Assembly (NCBI RefSeq): GCF_900115755.1
Contig: NZ_FOXQ01000017.1
Location: 34,546 to 98,545 of the forward strand
Direction of reading: 5' to 3'
Source of the DNA: Parafilimonas terrae
Lineage (GTDB): Bacteria > Bacteroidota > Bacteroidia > Chitinophagales > Chitinophagaceae
Length of the DNA: 64,000 nucleotides
Shown here: piece after piece, positions 6,958-15,997 of the stretch
Layout of the letters: every line of letters starts with the position of its first letter
Numbering within the stretch: the stretch's first letter is position 1
The notes under the pieces: model-generated
Seen by the model: the letters and a program-made list of their open reading frames with translations, nothing else
The model's database searches: none
Told to the model about the DNA's origin: nothing
Made by a program: the position numbers and the translations under genes

Positions 6958-8337
6958 TTATTTTAATATCAATTCCACAACAGGCACTTCATAAGGTGGT
7001 TTTGTTTCAGGAAGCTTTAATATTAAATCTGTACCATTATCCGATACCGTAAACGGCACTTCAGAATCATCGTTCAAAAATTGCGCATACGTTATTTTGC
7101 CTTTATAATTTGGCAGCACATATTTTCCGTTTGCCGGGTAATTAAAAAAGTGCAGGTATAATTTTTTTGTTGAAGGATTGTAAGTAAGCCGCTGTGCAGA
7201 ATCGGGGATATTGTATTCATCCGGCGGATAGGTGCAGTTGTGAATGGCCTCATTATTTTCATGCATCCAATAAGCCAAACTATCCAGCGCCCTTGTGGCG
7301 CGGTAATCAAATTCCCCTCTTGCCGTTGGGCCTACATTTAAAATAAGGTTGCCGCCATTGGCTGTGGATGTTACTAACAGGTCAAGCAATTGTTTCTGGT
7401 CTTTCCAGGTATTTTCGTCGCGGTAATATCCCCACGAGCCGGAGAATGTCTGGCAGGTTTCCCAATATTTTCCTTTATACGCCAGCAGTTCTTTTGGCTT
7501 TACCTGTTCGGGCGTTACAAAATCGCCGCCATCGGCATAGCCTTCATTCTCAAGCCCCAGGCGGTTATTTACAATAATACCGGGCTGTAATTTCCGTACC
7601 AGTTTTATTAAATTTATGGCATCCCAATCATCTGAATGTTTACCATATTTATCATCCTTGCCCCATGTCCAGTCAAGCCAGAGAATATCTATTTTGCCAT
7701 AATTAGTCAGCAGTTCTGTTACCTGGTCTTTCAGGTATTGCCTGTATTTATTCATGTCCCGGCCCTTATTCAATTTAGCATAGGCATCATCTTTTTGCTG
7801 GCCCTTTAAACTATCCGGCGGGCGTTGCGGGTGCACATCATCTACTGTATAATCGGGAAAATGCCAATCCAGCAAAGAATAATAAAAACCTATTTTAATT
7901 CCTTCCGCACGAAAAGCATCCACAAATTCTTTTACAAGGTCGCGGTGCGCCGGAGTGTTGGTTGCTTTATAATCCGTGTATTTTGAATCGAAGAGGCAAA
8001 AACCTTCATGATGTTTTGTGGTGAGCACGGCATATTTCATGCCTGCGGCTTTTGCTTCCTTTGCCCATTTTACGGGGTCAAATTCATCGGGATTAAAATT
8101 GTCAAAATATTTCTGATAAGCAGCATCAGTAATCCTTTCATGGCTTTTCACCCATTCGTGGCGGGCGGGCAAAGAATATAAGCCCCAGTGTATAAACATG
8201 CCGAAACGTGCATCTGTCCACCATTTCAGGCGCTCGGCTTTTTGTGCCGGTGTTTCGTTGAAAATTTTTTTATCCTGTGAAAAAGCGAATTGCGTTGCAA
8301 GGCAAGCCAGTAATAGCAGCAATAAATATTTTTTCAT
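6958..8337 (-). CDS. GH29 alpha-L-fucosidase, secreted
   Basis: The 459-residue protein carries an N-terminal signal peptide (MKKYLLLLLLACLATQFAFS). WWTDARFGMFIHWGLYSLPA and TTKHHEGFCLFDSK are hallmarks of family GH29. IDILWLDWTW near residue 220 contains the expected nucleophilic Asp. LLDLLVTSTANGGNLILNVG closes the catalytic barrel and a short beta domain follows. The enzyme should release terminal alpha-L-fucose from glycans in the periplasm or at the surface. The bshB1 gene follows closely on the same strand, and the GH109-like gene and GH35 remnant are nearby, consistent with host or plant glycan use. The general acid residue was not located by eye. Confidence 0.92.
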   Translation of the reverse strand: MKKYLLLLLLACLATQFAFSQDKKIFNETPAQKAERLKWWTDARFGMFIHWGLYSLPARHEWVKSHERITDAAYQKYFDNFNPDEFDPVKWAKEAKAAGMKYAVLTTKHHEGFCLFDSKYTDYKATNTPAHRDLVKEFVDAFRAEGIKIGFYYSLLDWHFPDYTVDDVHPQRPPDSLKGQQKDDAYAKLNKGRDMNKYRQYLKDQVTELLTNYGKIDILWLDWTWGKDDKYGKHSDDWDAINLIKLVRKLQPGIIVNNRLGLENEGYADGGDFVTPEQVKPKELLAYKGKYWETCQTFSGSWGYYRDENTWKDQKQLLDLLVTSTANGGNLILNVGPTARGEFDYRATRALDSLAYWMHENNEAIHNCTYPPDEYNIPDSAQRLTYNPSTKKLYLHFFNYPANGKYVLPNYKGKITYAQFLNDDSEVPFTVSDNGTDLILKLPETKPPYEVPVVELILK

Positions 8338-8476
8338 TCGTTATAAATAATTGCACTAAAAATAATAAAACGATTGATTAACCAACTATTCTCTATCAAT
8401 TTGGTAACCGCACTTTGAAATATTTAAGCGTACCGGTTGTTTACTTTCGTTCAATGTCGTTCAGTAAAAAAATAAT

Positions 8477-8552
8477 CAATGCTCAATATTCAATACTCAT
8501 TTTTGCCGTTATTACAATTGAACATTGCGTATTGCATATTGAATATTGAGTG
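8477..8552. repeat. Inverted pair of 7-bp period arrays (CAATNNN / ATTGNNN)
   Basis: Left arm: CAATGCT, CAATATT, CAATACT at 7-bp spacing from 8477. Right arm: ATTGAAC, ATTGCGT, ATTGCAT, ATTGAAT, ATTGAGT from 8517. The arms can pair over CTCAATATTCAATA. The element sits just upstream of the sirtuin gene. Confidence 0.6.
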
Positions 8553-8590
8553 TTTAAATTTTAATAAGCGGTATTAATTTATTAATAAAC

Positions 8591-9286
8591 ATGAAGAAGA
8601 ATTTAGTAGTGCTTACAGGCGCCGGCATAAGCGCTGAAAGTGGCTTAAAAACATTCCGCGACAGCGATGGTTTATGGAATGGTTATAACGTAGAAGATGT
8701 GGCCACGCCGCGTGCCTGGAAAAAGAACCAGCAACTGGTGCTTGACTTTTATAACCTGCGCCGCCGCGATGTTGCCAATGCACAGCCGAATGCGGCGCAT
8801 ATAGGCCTTGCGGAATTAGAGAAAGATTTTAACGTGCATATCATCACACAGAATATTGATGATTTGCATGAACGCGCCGGCAGCACCAATGTTTTGCATT
8901 TGCACGGCGAAATTTTTAAGATGCGCAGCGAACGTAATGAAGCATTGATTTATGAAATAAGAAATGATATTTTACCGGGCGATGTGGCTGAAGACGGCGC
9001 ACAATTACGCCCGCATATTGTTTGGTTTGAAGAGCCGGTGCCCATGATTGAACGCGCTGCAGAAGTTGCTGCCATAGCAGATATTTTTGTAGTGATAGGC
9101 ACATCGCTGGCTGTTTATCCCGCCGCCGGTTTAATTAATTATGCGCCCCGCGCCATACCAAAATTTATTGTTGACAAGCATGTTCCGTATGCTTCCTTGT
9201 ATAATCTTACAGCTATTGAAAAACCGGCAACTGAAGGAGTTATTGAATTAACGCGATTGTTGAATGCAAGCAAGGCCCAGCTATAA
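8591..9286 (+). CDS. cobB: SIR2 family NAD-dependent protein deacylase
   Basis: This 231-residue sirtuin begins with the NAD-binding VVLTGAGISAESGLKTFRD, has TQNIDDLHERAG and the catalytic His in HLHGEIFK, and ends with VIGTSLAVYPAAGL. The FYNLRRR segment near residue 53 provides the Tyr-x-x-Arg pair that in CobB/SIRT5-type enzymes favours removal of succinyl and other acidic acyl groups from lysine. The four zinc-binding cysteines usually found between the HGE motif and LRPHIVWFEE are absent; the protein has no CxxC at all. It is the only plus-strand gene between two minus-strand blocks and converges on the acyltransferase gene with a 2-bp gap. Confidence 0.9.
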   Translation: MKKNLVVLTGAGISAESGLKTFRDSDGLWNGYNVEDVATPRAWKKNQQLVLDFYNLRRRDVANAQPNAAHIGLAELEKDFNVHIITQNIDDLHERAGSTNVLHLHGEIFKMRSERNEALIYEIRNDILPGDVAEDGAQLRPHIVWFEEPVPMIERAAEVAAIADIFVVIGTSLAVYPAAGLINYAPRAIPKFIVDKHVPYASLYNLTAIEKPATEGVIELTRLLNASKAQL

Positions 9287-9288
9287 TA

Positions 9289-10170
9289 TTATTCTTTCCA
9301 GAAATCATAATAATTAAACCATTGTTCCGGGTAAGCCTTCACTTTTTCTTCCATTGCTTCAGCAAAATCTTTCAACATGCGGGCAATAGATTCATCCTTC
9401 TCATATATTGAATAATCTTTGGCTCCGGTGGAGAAAAAATGATAATGAAACGTGGTTTCCTTCAATGCAAATACAAAGGCAACCGGTACTTTAAATTTTG
9501 CCGCCAATAAAAAAGGGCCAAACGGAAATTTTGCAGGGCTGCCCAAAAAACCGGTTTCAACGGTTTTGTTACCTTCCACAAAACGGTCGGCATGCATGCA
9601 CACCAGCTCATTGTTTTTCAGCGCTTCATTTATTTCGAAAATGTGGGAGAGGTCATTTTTTATAACGATGATCTTAGCCGTTGTTTCGCCGGTAACGCTT
9701 TTGAGGTATTCTTTTATTTTCTGATGTTCGCCATCAAACATTACAATATTAATGCGGGTATTCAGGCGCTTTAATAAATAACCGGCAATTTCCCAGTTGC
9801 CAATATGAGCGCTTAACAGCAGCCCGCCTTTTTGCAAAGCTGTAATGCTGCGCAGGTTTTCTTCCCCATCAAAATTAAAAGTAAAATTTACGGCTGCGCC
9901 CGACATGATGGCGATTTTATCAATCAGCGTTTGGCCAAGCCGGTAATAGTTTTTGTATAGTTTAAGCAGGGAGGTTAAGCGCCCGCAATGCAGCCGCTCC
10001 CGGTAAAAGCCGTAAATAATTTTGGATGTTTTAAATGAGAAGAGAAAATAATAAAATGCAACAATTGCAAGCAATGCATAAGCAGGCCTTACGCCAAATT
10101 TTTTAATGACCGTTACAAAAATGCTGTATCCTAAAGTGGTGCCCTTGCTACTGCCTTGCCATGATGGCAT
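9289..10170 (-). CDS. LpxL/HtrB-like acyltransferase of the flexirubin cluster
   Basis: The product (293 residues) belongs to the lysophospholipid/lipid A acyltransferase family. It shows a hydrophobic segment near residues 30-47 and the catalytic HxxxxE motif in SAHIGNWEIAG near residue 121, followed by MHADRFVEG and FPFGPFLLAAKFKVPV. In aryl polyene and flexirubin clusters such enzymes are thought to move the finished acyl chain from ACP to a membrane lipid or resorcinol. Its start ATG overlaps the stop codon of the ACP gene by one base, so translation of the two is probably coupled. It is the last gene of the minus-strand run. Confidence 0.85.
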   Translation of the reverse strand: MPSWQGSSKGTTLGYSIFVTVIKKFGVRPAYALLAIVAFYYFLFSFKTSKIIYGFYRERLHCGRLTSLLKLYKNYYRLGQTLIDKIAIMSGAAVNFTFNFDGEENLRSITALQKGGLLLSAHIGNWEIAGYLLKRLNTRINIVMFDGEHQKIKEYLKSVTGETTAKIIVIKNDLSHIFEINEALKNNELVCMHADRFVEGNKTVETGFLGSPAKFPFGPFLLAAKFKVPVAFVFALKETTFHYHFFSTGAKDYSIYEKDESIARMLKDFAEAMEEKVKAYPEQWFNYYDFWKE

Positions 10171-10430
10171 TATACAAGCTGTTTTGAATTTACCCGCGAA
10201 ATTATATAATCATAAAAATCGCTGAAGGTATGAATGTGCAGGAAATCGCCCGGCTTTACCTTAAAGTGAAAGTTGTTTTCAATTACAACAACAAGGTCTA
10301 TATAATCGAGGCTATCTAAATCGAGTGTTTCTTTTAAATTGCCCTCAGCAACAATTTTCTCCGGTTCCACTTCAAACTCTTCAGCAAGAAAACTGTTAAT
10401 CTTCGCTACTATTTCTCCATTCATGTTCAT
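10170..10430 (-). CDS. Acyl carrier protein of the flexirubin cluster
   Basis: This 86-residue acidic protein has the phosphopantetheine attachment motif LDSLDYIDLVVVIE, with the modified Ser in DSLD near residue 37. It is expected to carry the growing polyene chain made by the adjacent ketosynthases. It lies 13 bp after the FabF-like gene and overlaps the acyltransferase start, a tight operon arrangement. The sequence differs from a typical housekeeping AcpP (longer, with a C-terminal FYDYIISRVNS), which supports a pathway-specific role. ATG start at 10430; there is a second in-frame ATG two codons later. Confidence 0.9.
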   Translation of the reverse strand: MNMNGEIVAKINSFLAEEFEVEPEKIVAEGNLKETLDLDSLDYIDLVVVIENNFHFKVKPGDFLHIHTFSDFYDYIISRVNSKQLV

Positions 10431-10443
10431 GGCAGTCTTAGGT

Positions 10444-11661
10444 TCAGTGTTTTATTACAATAATTGATGAATTCGTTCCTCCAAACCCAAAGGAATTGCT
10501 CAAAAATACATTTATATTTTTTTCCAGCGTATTTTTTACAAGATTCAGTTTAACCGAATCTTCATCAGGGTTTTCAAAATTAATATTGGGTGCAATAAAA
10601 TTATTTTGCATCATAAGCATTGAATAAACTATCTCGCTGGCGCCGGCCATCCAGCACTCATGCCCTGTCATGGATTTGGTAGAACTTACAAAAGGTTTGC
10701 TATCGCCAAATACCTCGTTAATAGCCCTGGCTTCACTCGCATCACCAGCCTGTGTAGAAGTTGCATGCGCATTGATATAATCAATTTCCGCAGCCAGCAA
10801 ACCGGCATCTTTCAGGGCCATTTGCAGAGAACGGACAGGTCCGCTTACGGTTGGGTTAGAAATATGTTCCCCGTTGGATGAAAACCCATACCCTATTACT
10901 TCGCCCAAAATAGGTGCGCCGCGTTTTTGAGCCGATTCAAGGCTTTCTAAAATAACGGTTGCAGCGCCACCGCTTGGCACAAGGCCATCGCGGGTGCGGT
11001 CAAAAGGGCGGGAAGCTTTTATGGGTTCGGATTCATGCGTGGAGAATGCGCCCAGTGCATCAAAATTACCCATGGAAAGATGGTTGATCTCCTGTGCACC
11101 GCCGGCAATAACACAATCCTGCAAACCTGTTTTTATAAAAAGATAAGCAAGGCCGATAGCATGCGATCCGCTGGCGCAGGCGGCACTTACCGTAAAATTG
11201 ATACCCTTCAATTTAAAGATGGTTGAGAGGTTCATGGTAACGGTAGAATTCATGGTTTTGAACACCGAAGCCGAACCCACCATCATGGTATCTTTTTTCT
11301 GCCGCATAATGTCAACACCTTCTATAACAGGCTGTGCAGAACTATCGTTGCCAAACAGAATACCCACTTCATGTTCATGCATATAATCTTCATCAAGCCT
11401 TGCATTTTTTAAAGCTTCGAGCGTGGACACATAAGCATATTCACCTTGTTCAGGCAACATTATTCTTGAACGCCTGTCGAGCAACTCTTTCAGGTTTGGT
11501 TTGTCAACCCAGCCGGTGAGGCCGGAACGGTAACCAAATTCTTTACGCACAGGATCGAGCACAATACCCGACCTGCCTTTAAATAAAGAATCTTTTACTT
11601 CATCAAGGTTTTTACCGATACATGAATAAATACCCAAACCTGTTATTACAACTCTGTTCAT
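10444..11661 (-). CDS. Beta-ketoacyl-ACP synthase (FabF-like), flexirubin cluster
   Basis: The 405-residue protein has all three condensing-enzyme residues: Cys in VSAACASGSHA, His in INAHATSTQAGD and His in SMTGHECWMAGAS. It should extend ACP-bound chains with malonyl-ACP. A TTG lies three codons further upstream, at 11670; the ATG at 11661 directly precedes RVVITGLG, which is the conserved N-terminus, so I use it. It is followed closely by the ACP and acyltransferase genes. The nearest upstream gene, fabG, is 200 bp away with a dispersed repeat in between, so a separate promoter is possible. Confidence 0.9.
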   Translation of the reverse strand: MNRVVITGLGIYSCIGKNLDEVKDSLFKGRSGIVLDPVRKEFGYRSGLTGWVDKPNLKELLDRRSRIMLPEQGEYAYVSTLEALKNARLDEDYMHEHEVGILFGNDSSAQPVIEGVDIMRQKKDTMMVGSASVFKTMNSTVTMNLSTIFKLKGINFTVSAACASGSHAIGLAYLFIKTGLQDCVIAGGAQEINHLSMGNFDALGAFSTHESEPIKASRPFDRTRDGLVPSGGAATVILESLESAQKRGAPILGEVIGYGFSSNGEHISNPTVSGPVRSLQMALKDAGLLAAEIDYINAHATSTQAGDASEARAINEVFGDSKPFVSSTKSMTGHECWMAGASEIVYSMLMMQNNFIAPNINFENPDEDSVKLNLVKNTLEKNINVFLSNSFGFGGTNSSIIVIKH

Positions 11662-11750
11662 AAGCCCCAACCCCTAAAAGGGAGTTTTAATGTGCGTTTA
11701 TAATTCTATATAATTTAATTATTTGCTGCACTTTATGGTAAAAGTTTTTT

Positions 11751-11826
11751 GGCTGCCATGAAAAACTTTAGTACAAGGGAGTGACACAACAAATGTTTAA
11801 TTGAAATACTGCTGCCGGTCACATAA
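11751..11826. repeat. Dispersed intergenic repeat, copy 1
   Basis: The element begins GGCTGCCATGAAAAAC, continues GTACAAGGGAGTGACACAAC and ends near GCTGCCGGTCACATAA. Related copies occur at 17852-17948 and 47415-47466. Confidence 0.65.
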
Positions 11827-11859
11827 AAAAATAAAACAGCCTTCAGGCTGCAATATAAA

Positions 11860-12588
11860 TTATGTGTGCAAACCGCCGTTTACAGAAATTACTTCGCCCG
11901 TAATATAAGCGGCCTGGGGCGCAGCCAGGAAACCAACTGTATAGGCTACTTCTTCAGGTGTTCCAAAACGGTTAACCGGGATTAATGATTTTAGCTGGCT
12001 TTCATCGAGATCCTGTGTCATATCTGTTTTAATAAAACCCGGGGCAATGGCATTAACGGTTATATTTCTTTTGCCAACTTCCTGCGCCAGGGCTTTTGTG
12101 GCGCCGATGATACCTGCTTTAGCAGCAGAATAATTTACCTGGCCCGGCATGCCTTTTATACCTGAAAGTGAAACGATATTGATGATGCGCCCATAACGTT
12201 TTTGCAGCATGCTGTTCAATACAATACGCGTTACATAAAAAAAGCCACCGAGGCTTGTATTTACTACATTGTCCCACTGAGCATCATTCATCCAGAACAT
12301 TAAAGCATCATCCCTTATGCCGGCATTGTTTACCAATACTTCTATTGATTTATCCGTGTTCTTTTCAATCCATTCGCCCAATATATTTTTTATAGCTTCC
12401 TTGTCTGCCACATCAAATTGCAATAATTCGCCGGTTGCATTTTTTTCTTCCACAGCCTGCAAGGTTTTACGGGCTTCGTCCTCATTACTCCTGTAATTAA
12501 TAATAACATGATAACCCATTTCTGCGAGCTTAATGCAAACAGCTTTTCCAATACCTCTTGAACCGCCTGTAACCAATGCAGATTTCAT
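11860..12588 (-). CDS. fabG: 3-oxoacyl-ACP reductase (FabG-like SDR), flexirubin cluster
   Basis: This 242-residue short-chain dehydrogenase has the cofactor motif VTGGSRGIGKA at the N-terminus, NNAGIRDDAL in the middle, and the catalytic Ser and Tyr-x3-Lys in IVSLSGIKG and NYSAAKAG near residue 150. EVISVNGGLHT at the C-terminus is typical of FabG. The role is reduction of the beta-keto group after each condensation. It lies within the flexirubin run, next to the tyrosine ammonia-lyase and the FabF-like gene. A hairpin separates it from the upstream lyase gene. Pathway-specific rather than housekeeping use is inferred from context only. Confidence 0.9.
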   Translation of the reverse strand: MKSALVTGGSRGIGKAVCIKLAEMGYHVIINYRSNEDEARKTLQAVEEKNATGELLQFDVADKEAIKNILGEWIEKNTDKSIEVLVNNAGIRDDALMFWMNDAQWDNVVNTSLGGFFYVTRIVLNSMLQKRYGRIINIVSLSGIKGMPGQVNYSAAKAGIIGATKALAQEVGKRNITVNAIAPGFIKTDMTQDLDESQLKSLIPVNRFGTPEEVAYTVGFLAAPQAAYITGEVISVNGGLHT

Positions 12589-12617
12589 CTGTTTTTTGTT
12601 TTTATCTGGTCAGATGT

Positions 12618-12651
12618 AACGCCTGTGTGAAAAATATTTTACACAGGCGTT
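12618..12651. terminator. Intercistronic hairpin between TAL and fabG
   Basis: AACGCCTGTGT pairs with ACACAGGCGTT around a loop of about 12 AT-rich bases. There is no clear T-run on the minus strand, so it may be an attenuator or RNA-stability hairpin rather than a full terminator. Confidence 0.5.
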
Positions 12652-12682
12652 TCATCAATACTGTATTTCGTGCAAAGATATT

Positions 12683-14257
12683 TTAATTATTGGCCACCGG
12701 TAATTCTGCGTTTATTAACGCCAAAGGATCCGATGTTTCAAAGTAATCCTTAACTTTTGCAAGCTCTTTATACCTCGGCATATCGTTAATAAACTTAGGA
12801 AATATTTTCCTTATTGCTGTATAAACAGCATTGGTTTTTGAAGAGAGCTGTGCAGAACAATCAAGATAATCCACAGCCTGCAGTACAGTCATCATTTGGA
12901 TAGCTAAAACCTCGAAAGAATTATCGATTACTTTTTTGGTTATTAAGGCCGCGTTTGTGCCCATGCTTACCATATCCTGGTTATCATTATTGTTAGGTAT
13001 GCTATGCACATACATGGGAAAAGACAGGGTTTGGTTCTCCGCAACAGTAGAAACAGCCGTAAACTGCACGCCCTGCATACCAAAATTATAACCAAGCACA
13101 CCAAGGTTTACAAACGGCGGAAACTTCTGGTTAAGTTTATCATTTAGTAAATAATTCAACTGGCGTTCGCTAAGCATGGAAAGCTTTGTTATCGCTATTT
13201 TCAGCTTATCCATTTCAAGTGAAACATAATCGCCATGAAAATTACCGCCATGAAAAATATTATGGTTTTCATGATCAACAACAGGGTTATCGTTCACGGA
13301 ATTCAATTCATCCGTAACAATTTTTTCTGCATGCTGAATGGTATCGAAGATGGGCCCTAATATTTGTGTAACGCAGCGCAGTGAATAATATTCCTGCACT
13401 TTATCTTCAAAAATTTCTTTTTGTCTTATGGCATCAGATTCATATAAATGCTCTTTGCGGCTGCGGATAAGTTTACTGTCGCTGAGAATATCCCGCATTG
13501 CAGCCGCTACCCAGTTTTGTCCTTTATGCGGCTTTACAATATTCAGTTCATAAGAAAAATGATCGGAATAAGCACCCACTACTTCATTGGTTATTGCAGA
13601 TAAAATAATTATCCAATGCAATAATTTATTGGCCTGGAGAATATTTATCATACCGATGCCCGTCATGGCAGAAGTGCCGTTTAGCACAGCAAGCCCTTCG
13701 CGTATATGAATGTTAAGTGGTTGAATATTGAAGCGGTTAAACACTTCAGCAGTTGGCTGAATTTCATCTTCAAAATACACTTCGCCTTCACCAATTAAAG
13801 TAAGTGCAAGATGGGCAAGCTGCACCAGGTCGCCACTGGCGCCCACACCACCGTGTTCGTAAATGCAGGGAACAATATTTTTATTGATAAGCGTTGCCAG
13901 CAATTCAACCGTTTCTGTATGTATGCCCGAATAGCCCTGCATTAAACTATTTAAACGGGCAATGGTTACTGCCTTGCAAAGCAATGGGGGCAAGGGTTTG
14001 CCGCTGCCGGAACTATGGCTTCTTATTAAATTATACTGTAACTGAAGCGTTCTGTCGTCACTAATCCTGTATTGGGCCATTGGGCCAAAACCGGTGTTAA
14101 TTCCGTAAATAACTTTCTCGGTTGAAAATTGCTTTAGAAATTCGAAATTCTTATCAATTTTTTCAAGCGCTTCTTTATTTAACTCTATTTCACTTTCTTC
14201 AAAAAGAATTTGTAAAAAATCTTTTAAAGAAAGAATCCGTCCGCCAACTTCTGTCAT
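12683..14257 (-). CDS. Tyrosine ammonia-lyase (HAL/PAL family)
   Basis: The 524-residue enzyme has GINTGFGPMAQYR near residue 52 and the MIO cofactor triad Ala-Ser-Gly at 140-142 (GGVGASGDLVQLAHLAL). Other family blocks are NDNPVVD, GGNFHGDYVSLEMD and SIPNNNDNQDMVSMG. The region LQLQYNLIRSHSSGSGKPL is the same type as in the characterised Flavobacterium johnsoniae TAL, including Ser-His at the substrate-selectivity position, so tyrosine to 4-coumarate is the most likely reaction. 4-Coumarate would be the aromatic starter for a flexirubin-type pigment. Histidine ammonia-lyase activity is the main alternative; the absence of hut genes and the ketosynthase context argue against it. Confidence 0.9.
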   Translation of the reverse strand: MTEVGGRILSLKDFLQILFEESEIELNKEALEKIDKNFEFLKQFSTEKVIYGINTGFGPMAQYRISDDRTLQLQYNLIRSHSSGSGKPLPPLLCKAVTIARLNSLMQGYSGIHTETVELLATLINKNIVPCIYEHGGVGASGDLVQLAHLALTLIGEGEVYFEDEIQPTAEVFNRFNIQPLNIHIREGLAVLNGTSAMTGIGMINILQANKLLHWIIILSAITNEVVGAYSDHFSYELNIVKPHKGQNWVAAAMRDILSDSKLIRSRKEHLYESDAIRQKEIFEDKVQEYYSLRCVTQILGPIFDTIQHAEKIVTDELNSVNDNPVVDHENHNIFHGGNFHGDYVSLEMDKLKIAITKLSMLSERQLNYLLNDKLNQKFPPFVNLGVLGYNFGMQGVQFTAVSTVAENQTLSFPMYVHSIPNNNDNQDMVSMGTNAALITKKVIDNSFEVLAIQMMTVLQAVDYLDCSAQLSSKTNAVYTAIRKIFPKFINDMPRYKELAKVKDYFETSDPLALINAELPVANN

Positions 14258-14509
14258 ATCAGTAAATAGTTTGGGCTACAATGTATTGTGACAAAGCAAA
14301 TAAAATATAAGCAAATAGCAAATTTTTTTAAACGGCAGCGCAACTGCTACAGGGCAATAATGCTTTATGACGAAAGATGAAACGCTAATCCGCATAATAA
14401 AGAAAGCAAGGCAGATAATAAATGGACTGCCGCAAAAAATAAGTATTGATTCCGGTTTATTAACATCAGCAGCAATTTGCAGCATTGTATGAAATCAAAA
14501 GCATTATTG

Positions 14510-15040
14510 ATGAAAAGAACATTTGCATACTTTGTATTTTTTGCATTTGCGCTTATTTCTTTTTCCGCATGTAAGAAAGATAGTGGCAGCATTAGCGGCG
14601 GTGGCGACTATTACATGAAATTTAAGCGCGATGGGAAAGAAATTAAAATGACATACACCCCGCAAGCTCTTTTTGCTGATGTTTCTTCCATAGGGTTATA
14701 CAACGGCACATTTGAAGCTTTTACAAGCGATGGAAAAACAACCATGATATTGATAATATACGATCCATCGCCTGTGGCTGCCGGCAAAACTTATACGCAG
14801 GATTATTTATCAACAGCTTCCCTGCCCCAGGCACAATTAGCTTATACAGATGAAACCACAACCGGTTATTCATCCGGTTCAACTATACTTAATCCTGATG
14901 CAAGCACTACCGTTTCTATCAGCGATCGCACAGATACTTATATTAAAGGCACTTTTTCCGGGAAGCTGCTTACAAGCGATTATAAGGGGATTAAATACAA
15001 TATTACCGATGGGGAATTTTACCTTAAAATAGTAAAGTAA
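14510..15040 (+). CDS. Hypothetical lipoprotein
   Basis: From the ATG at 14510 this encodes about 176 residues. The N-terminus MKRTFAYFVFFAFALISFSA followed by CKKD is a lipoprotein signal peptide with Cys as the lipidated residue. Upstream in-frame starts at 14489 (ATG) and 14477 (TTG) would add 7 or 11 residues before the basic region. The mature part is a small, probably all-beta domain ending in GIKYNITDGEFYLKIVK. A pattern of this kind is common in Bacteroidota lipoproteins of unknown function. It starts the block that splits the flexirubin locus and is divergent from the TAL gene. Confidence 0.75.
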   Translation: MKRTFAYFVFFAFALISFSACKKDSGSISGGGDYYMKFKRDGKEIKMTYTPQALFADVSSIGLYNGTFEAFTSDGKTTMILIIYDPSPVAAGKTYTQDYLSTASLPQAQLAYTDETTTGYSSGSTILNPDASTTVSISDRTDTYIKGTFSGKLLTSDYKGIKYNITDGEFYLKIVK

Positions 15041-15102
15041 CGTGAGTCTCGGATAAGCATTTCAATGATGAAGATGTTTGCGAATTGAGCAGGGATTTGT
15101 AT

Positions 15103-15187
15103 CGTCATGTCGGGGAAACGAGACATTTTCTGAAATTCAGACTGGTTGAAAGCTAAGAGATTTATCCTATCGTCGAAATGACGTTCG
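15103..15187. repeat. Palindromic dispersed element, short copy
   Basis: It starts CGTCATGTCGGGGAAACGAG and ends CCTATCGTCGAAATGACG, so its termini are inverted repeats of GTCAT-TCGA type. It matches the ends of the elements at 48799 and 50289 but lacks their central part. Confidence 0.65.
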
Positions 15188-15283
15188 AAGATGTCTGTAT
15201 TTGTAACAAATTTTCAATTTCATAGCATAACGCCTCACATATGTTTATCCAGAACTCACATTAAAGTAGGTATATTGTCCGAA

Positions 15284-15919
15284 TTACAAACCCACGTTTG
15301 CAAGCACCTGGTTTAAATCTCTTTCATCCTTTTTTATTAATATATTCATTGCGGTATTGACAGCCCTTTCGGCCTGCTTTACATGACGAAGGTTATGTGC
15401 AATCAAAAACATAAATACATCGCCCAGTTTTAATTTAATAAACTTCGCAATAGAAACAGGTATCCTTATTTTATTCAAATTAACATACCTGGCCTGCTGA
15501 AGCAATAGCAATAATGTTTCCTGCTGGTTTATAAATGTGGCAATTATTTCGTCACTGTTACCTTCATTTGTTATGGTATAACCTTTTGGCGCCTTCATCT
15601 TTTTTACAGCAGTACCATTTTCTCCGGGCAGCATAAGTTTTGTAAAATAATTGCCAAGCCATCCCGGTGTAAATATTTCAGCAGCCGGCTGATGCTTTAA
15701 CCTTGCCATATCAATAGCCCTTTCTATTGCAGGCAGGTAATAACGGCCATAAGCATTCAAATGGCCAAGGCATTGCATAGCGCTCCATGAGCCTTGCGAA
15801 GGCTGTTGTTTAAAAACAGGCGAAGGCATCATTTGCCATTGCTGCACAGCGATATTTAAAATACTTTCAGTTTGCTCTTCCAGCAGTTCAATCAGTTCTT
15901 GTGTATTGTGTGTTTTCAT
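15284..15919 (-). CDS. DinB superfamily protein
   Basis: The 211-residue protein fits the DinB four-helix family: an N-terminal helix ELIELLEEQTESI, then QGSWSAMQCLGHLNAYGRYY and near the C-terminus FLIAHNLRHVKQAERAVN. The two His residues in GHLN and in AHNLRHVKQ are the usual divalent-metal ligands. Functions in the family include thiol-dependent S-transfer reactions, some using bacillithiol, and many are unknown. It is followed divergently by nothing and preceded on the same strand by the Crp-like gene at 16588, 78 bp away. The substrate cannot be assigned. Confidence 0.8.
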   Translation of the reverse strand: MKTHNTQELIELLEEQTESILNIAVQQWQMMPSPVFKQQPSQGSWSAMQCLGHLNAYGRYYLPAIERAIDMARLKHQPAAEIFTPGWLGNYFTKLMLPGENGTAVKKMKAPKGYTITNEGNSDEIIATFINQQETLLLLLQQARYVNLNKIRIPVSIAKFIKLKLGDVFMFLIAHNLRHVKQAERAVNTAMNILIKKDERDLNQVLANVGL

Positions 15920-15997
15920 ATATTTTGTTTATGATGCAAAGCTTGCATTTGCGCTGTTGTAAAATATTGGTAAAAACCAAGAATTTATAAACAGCAG

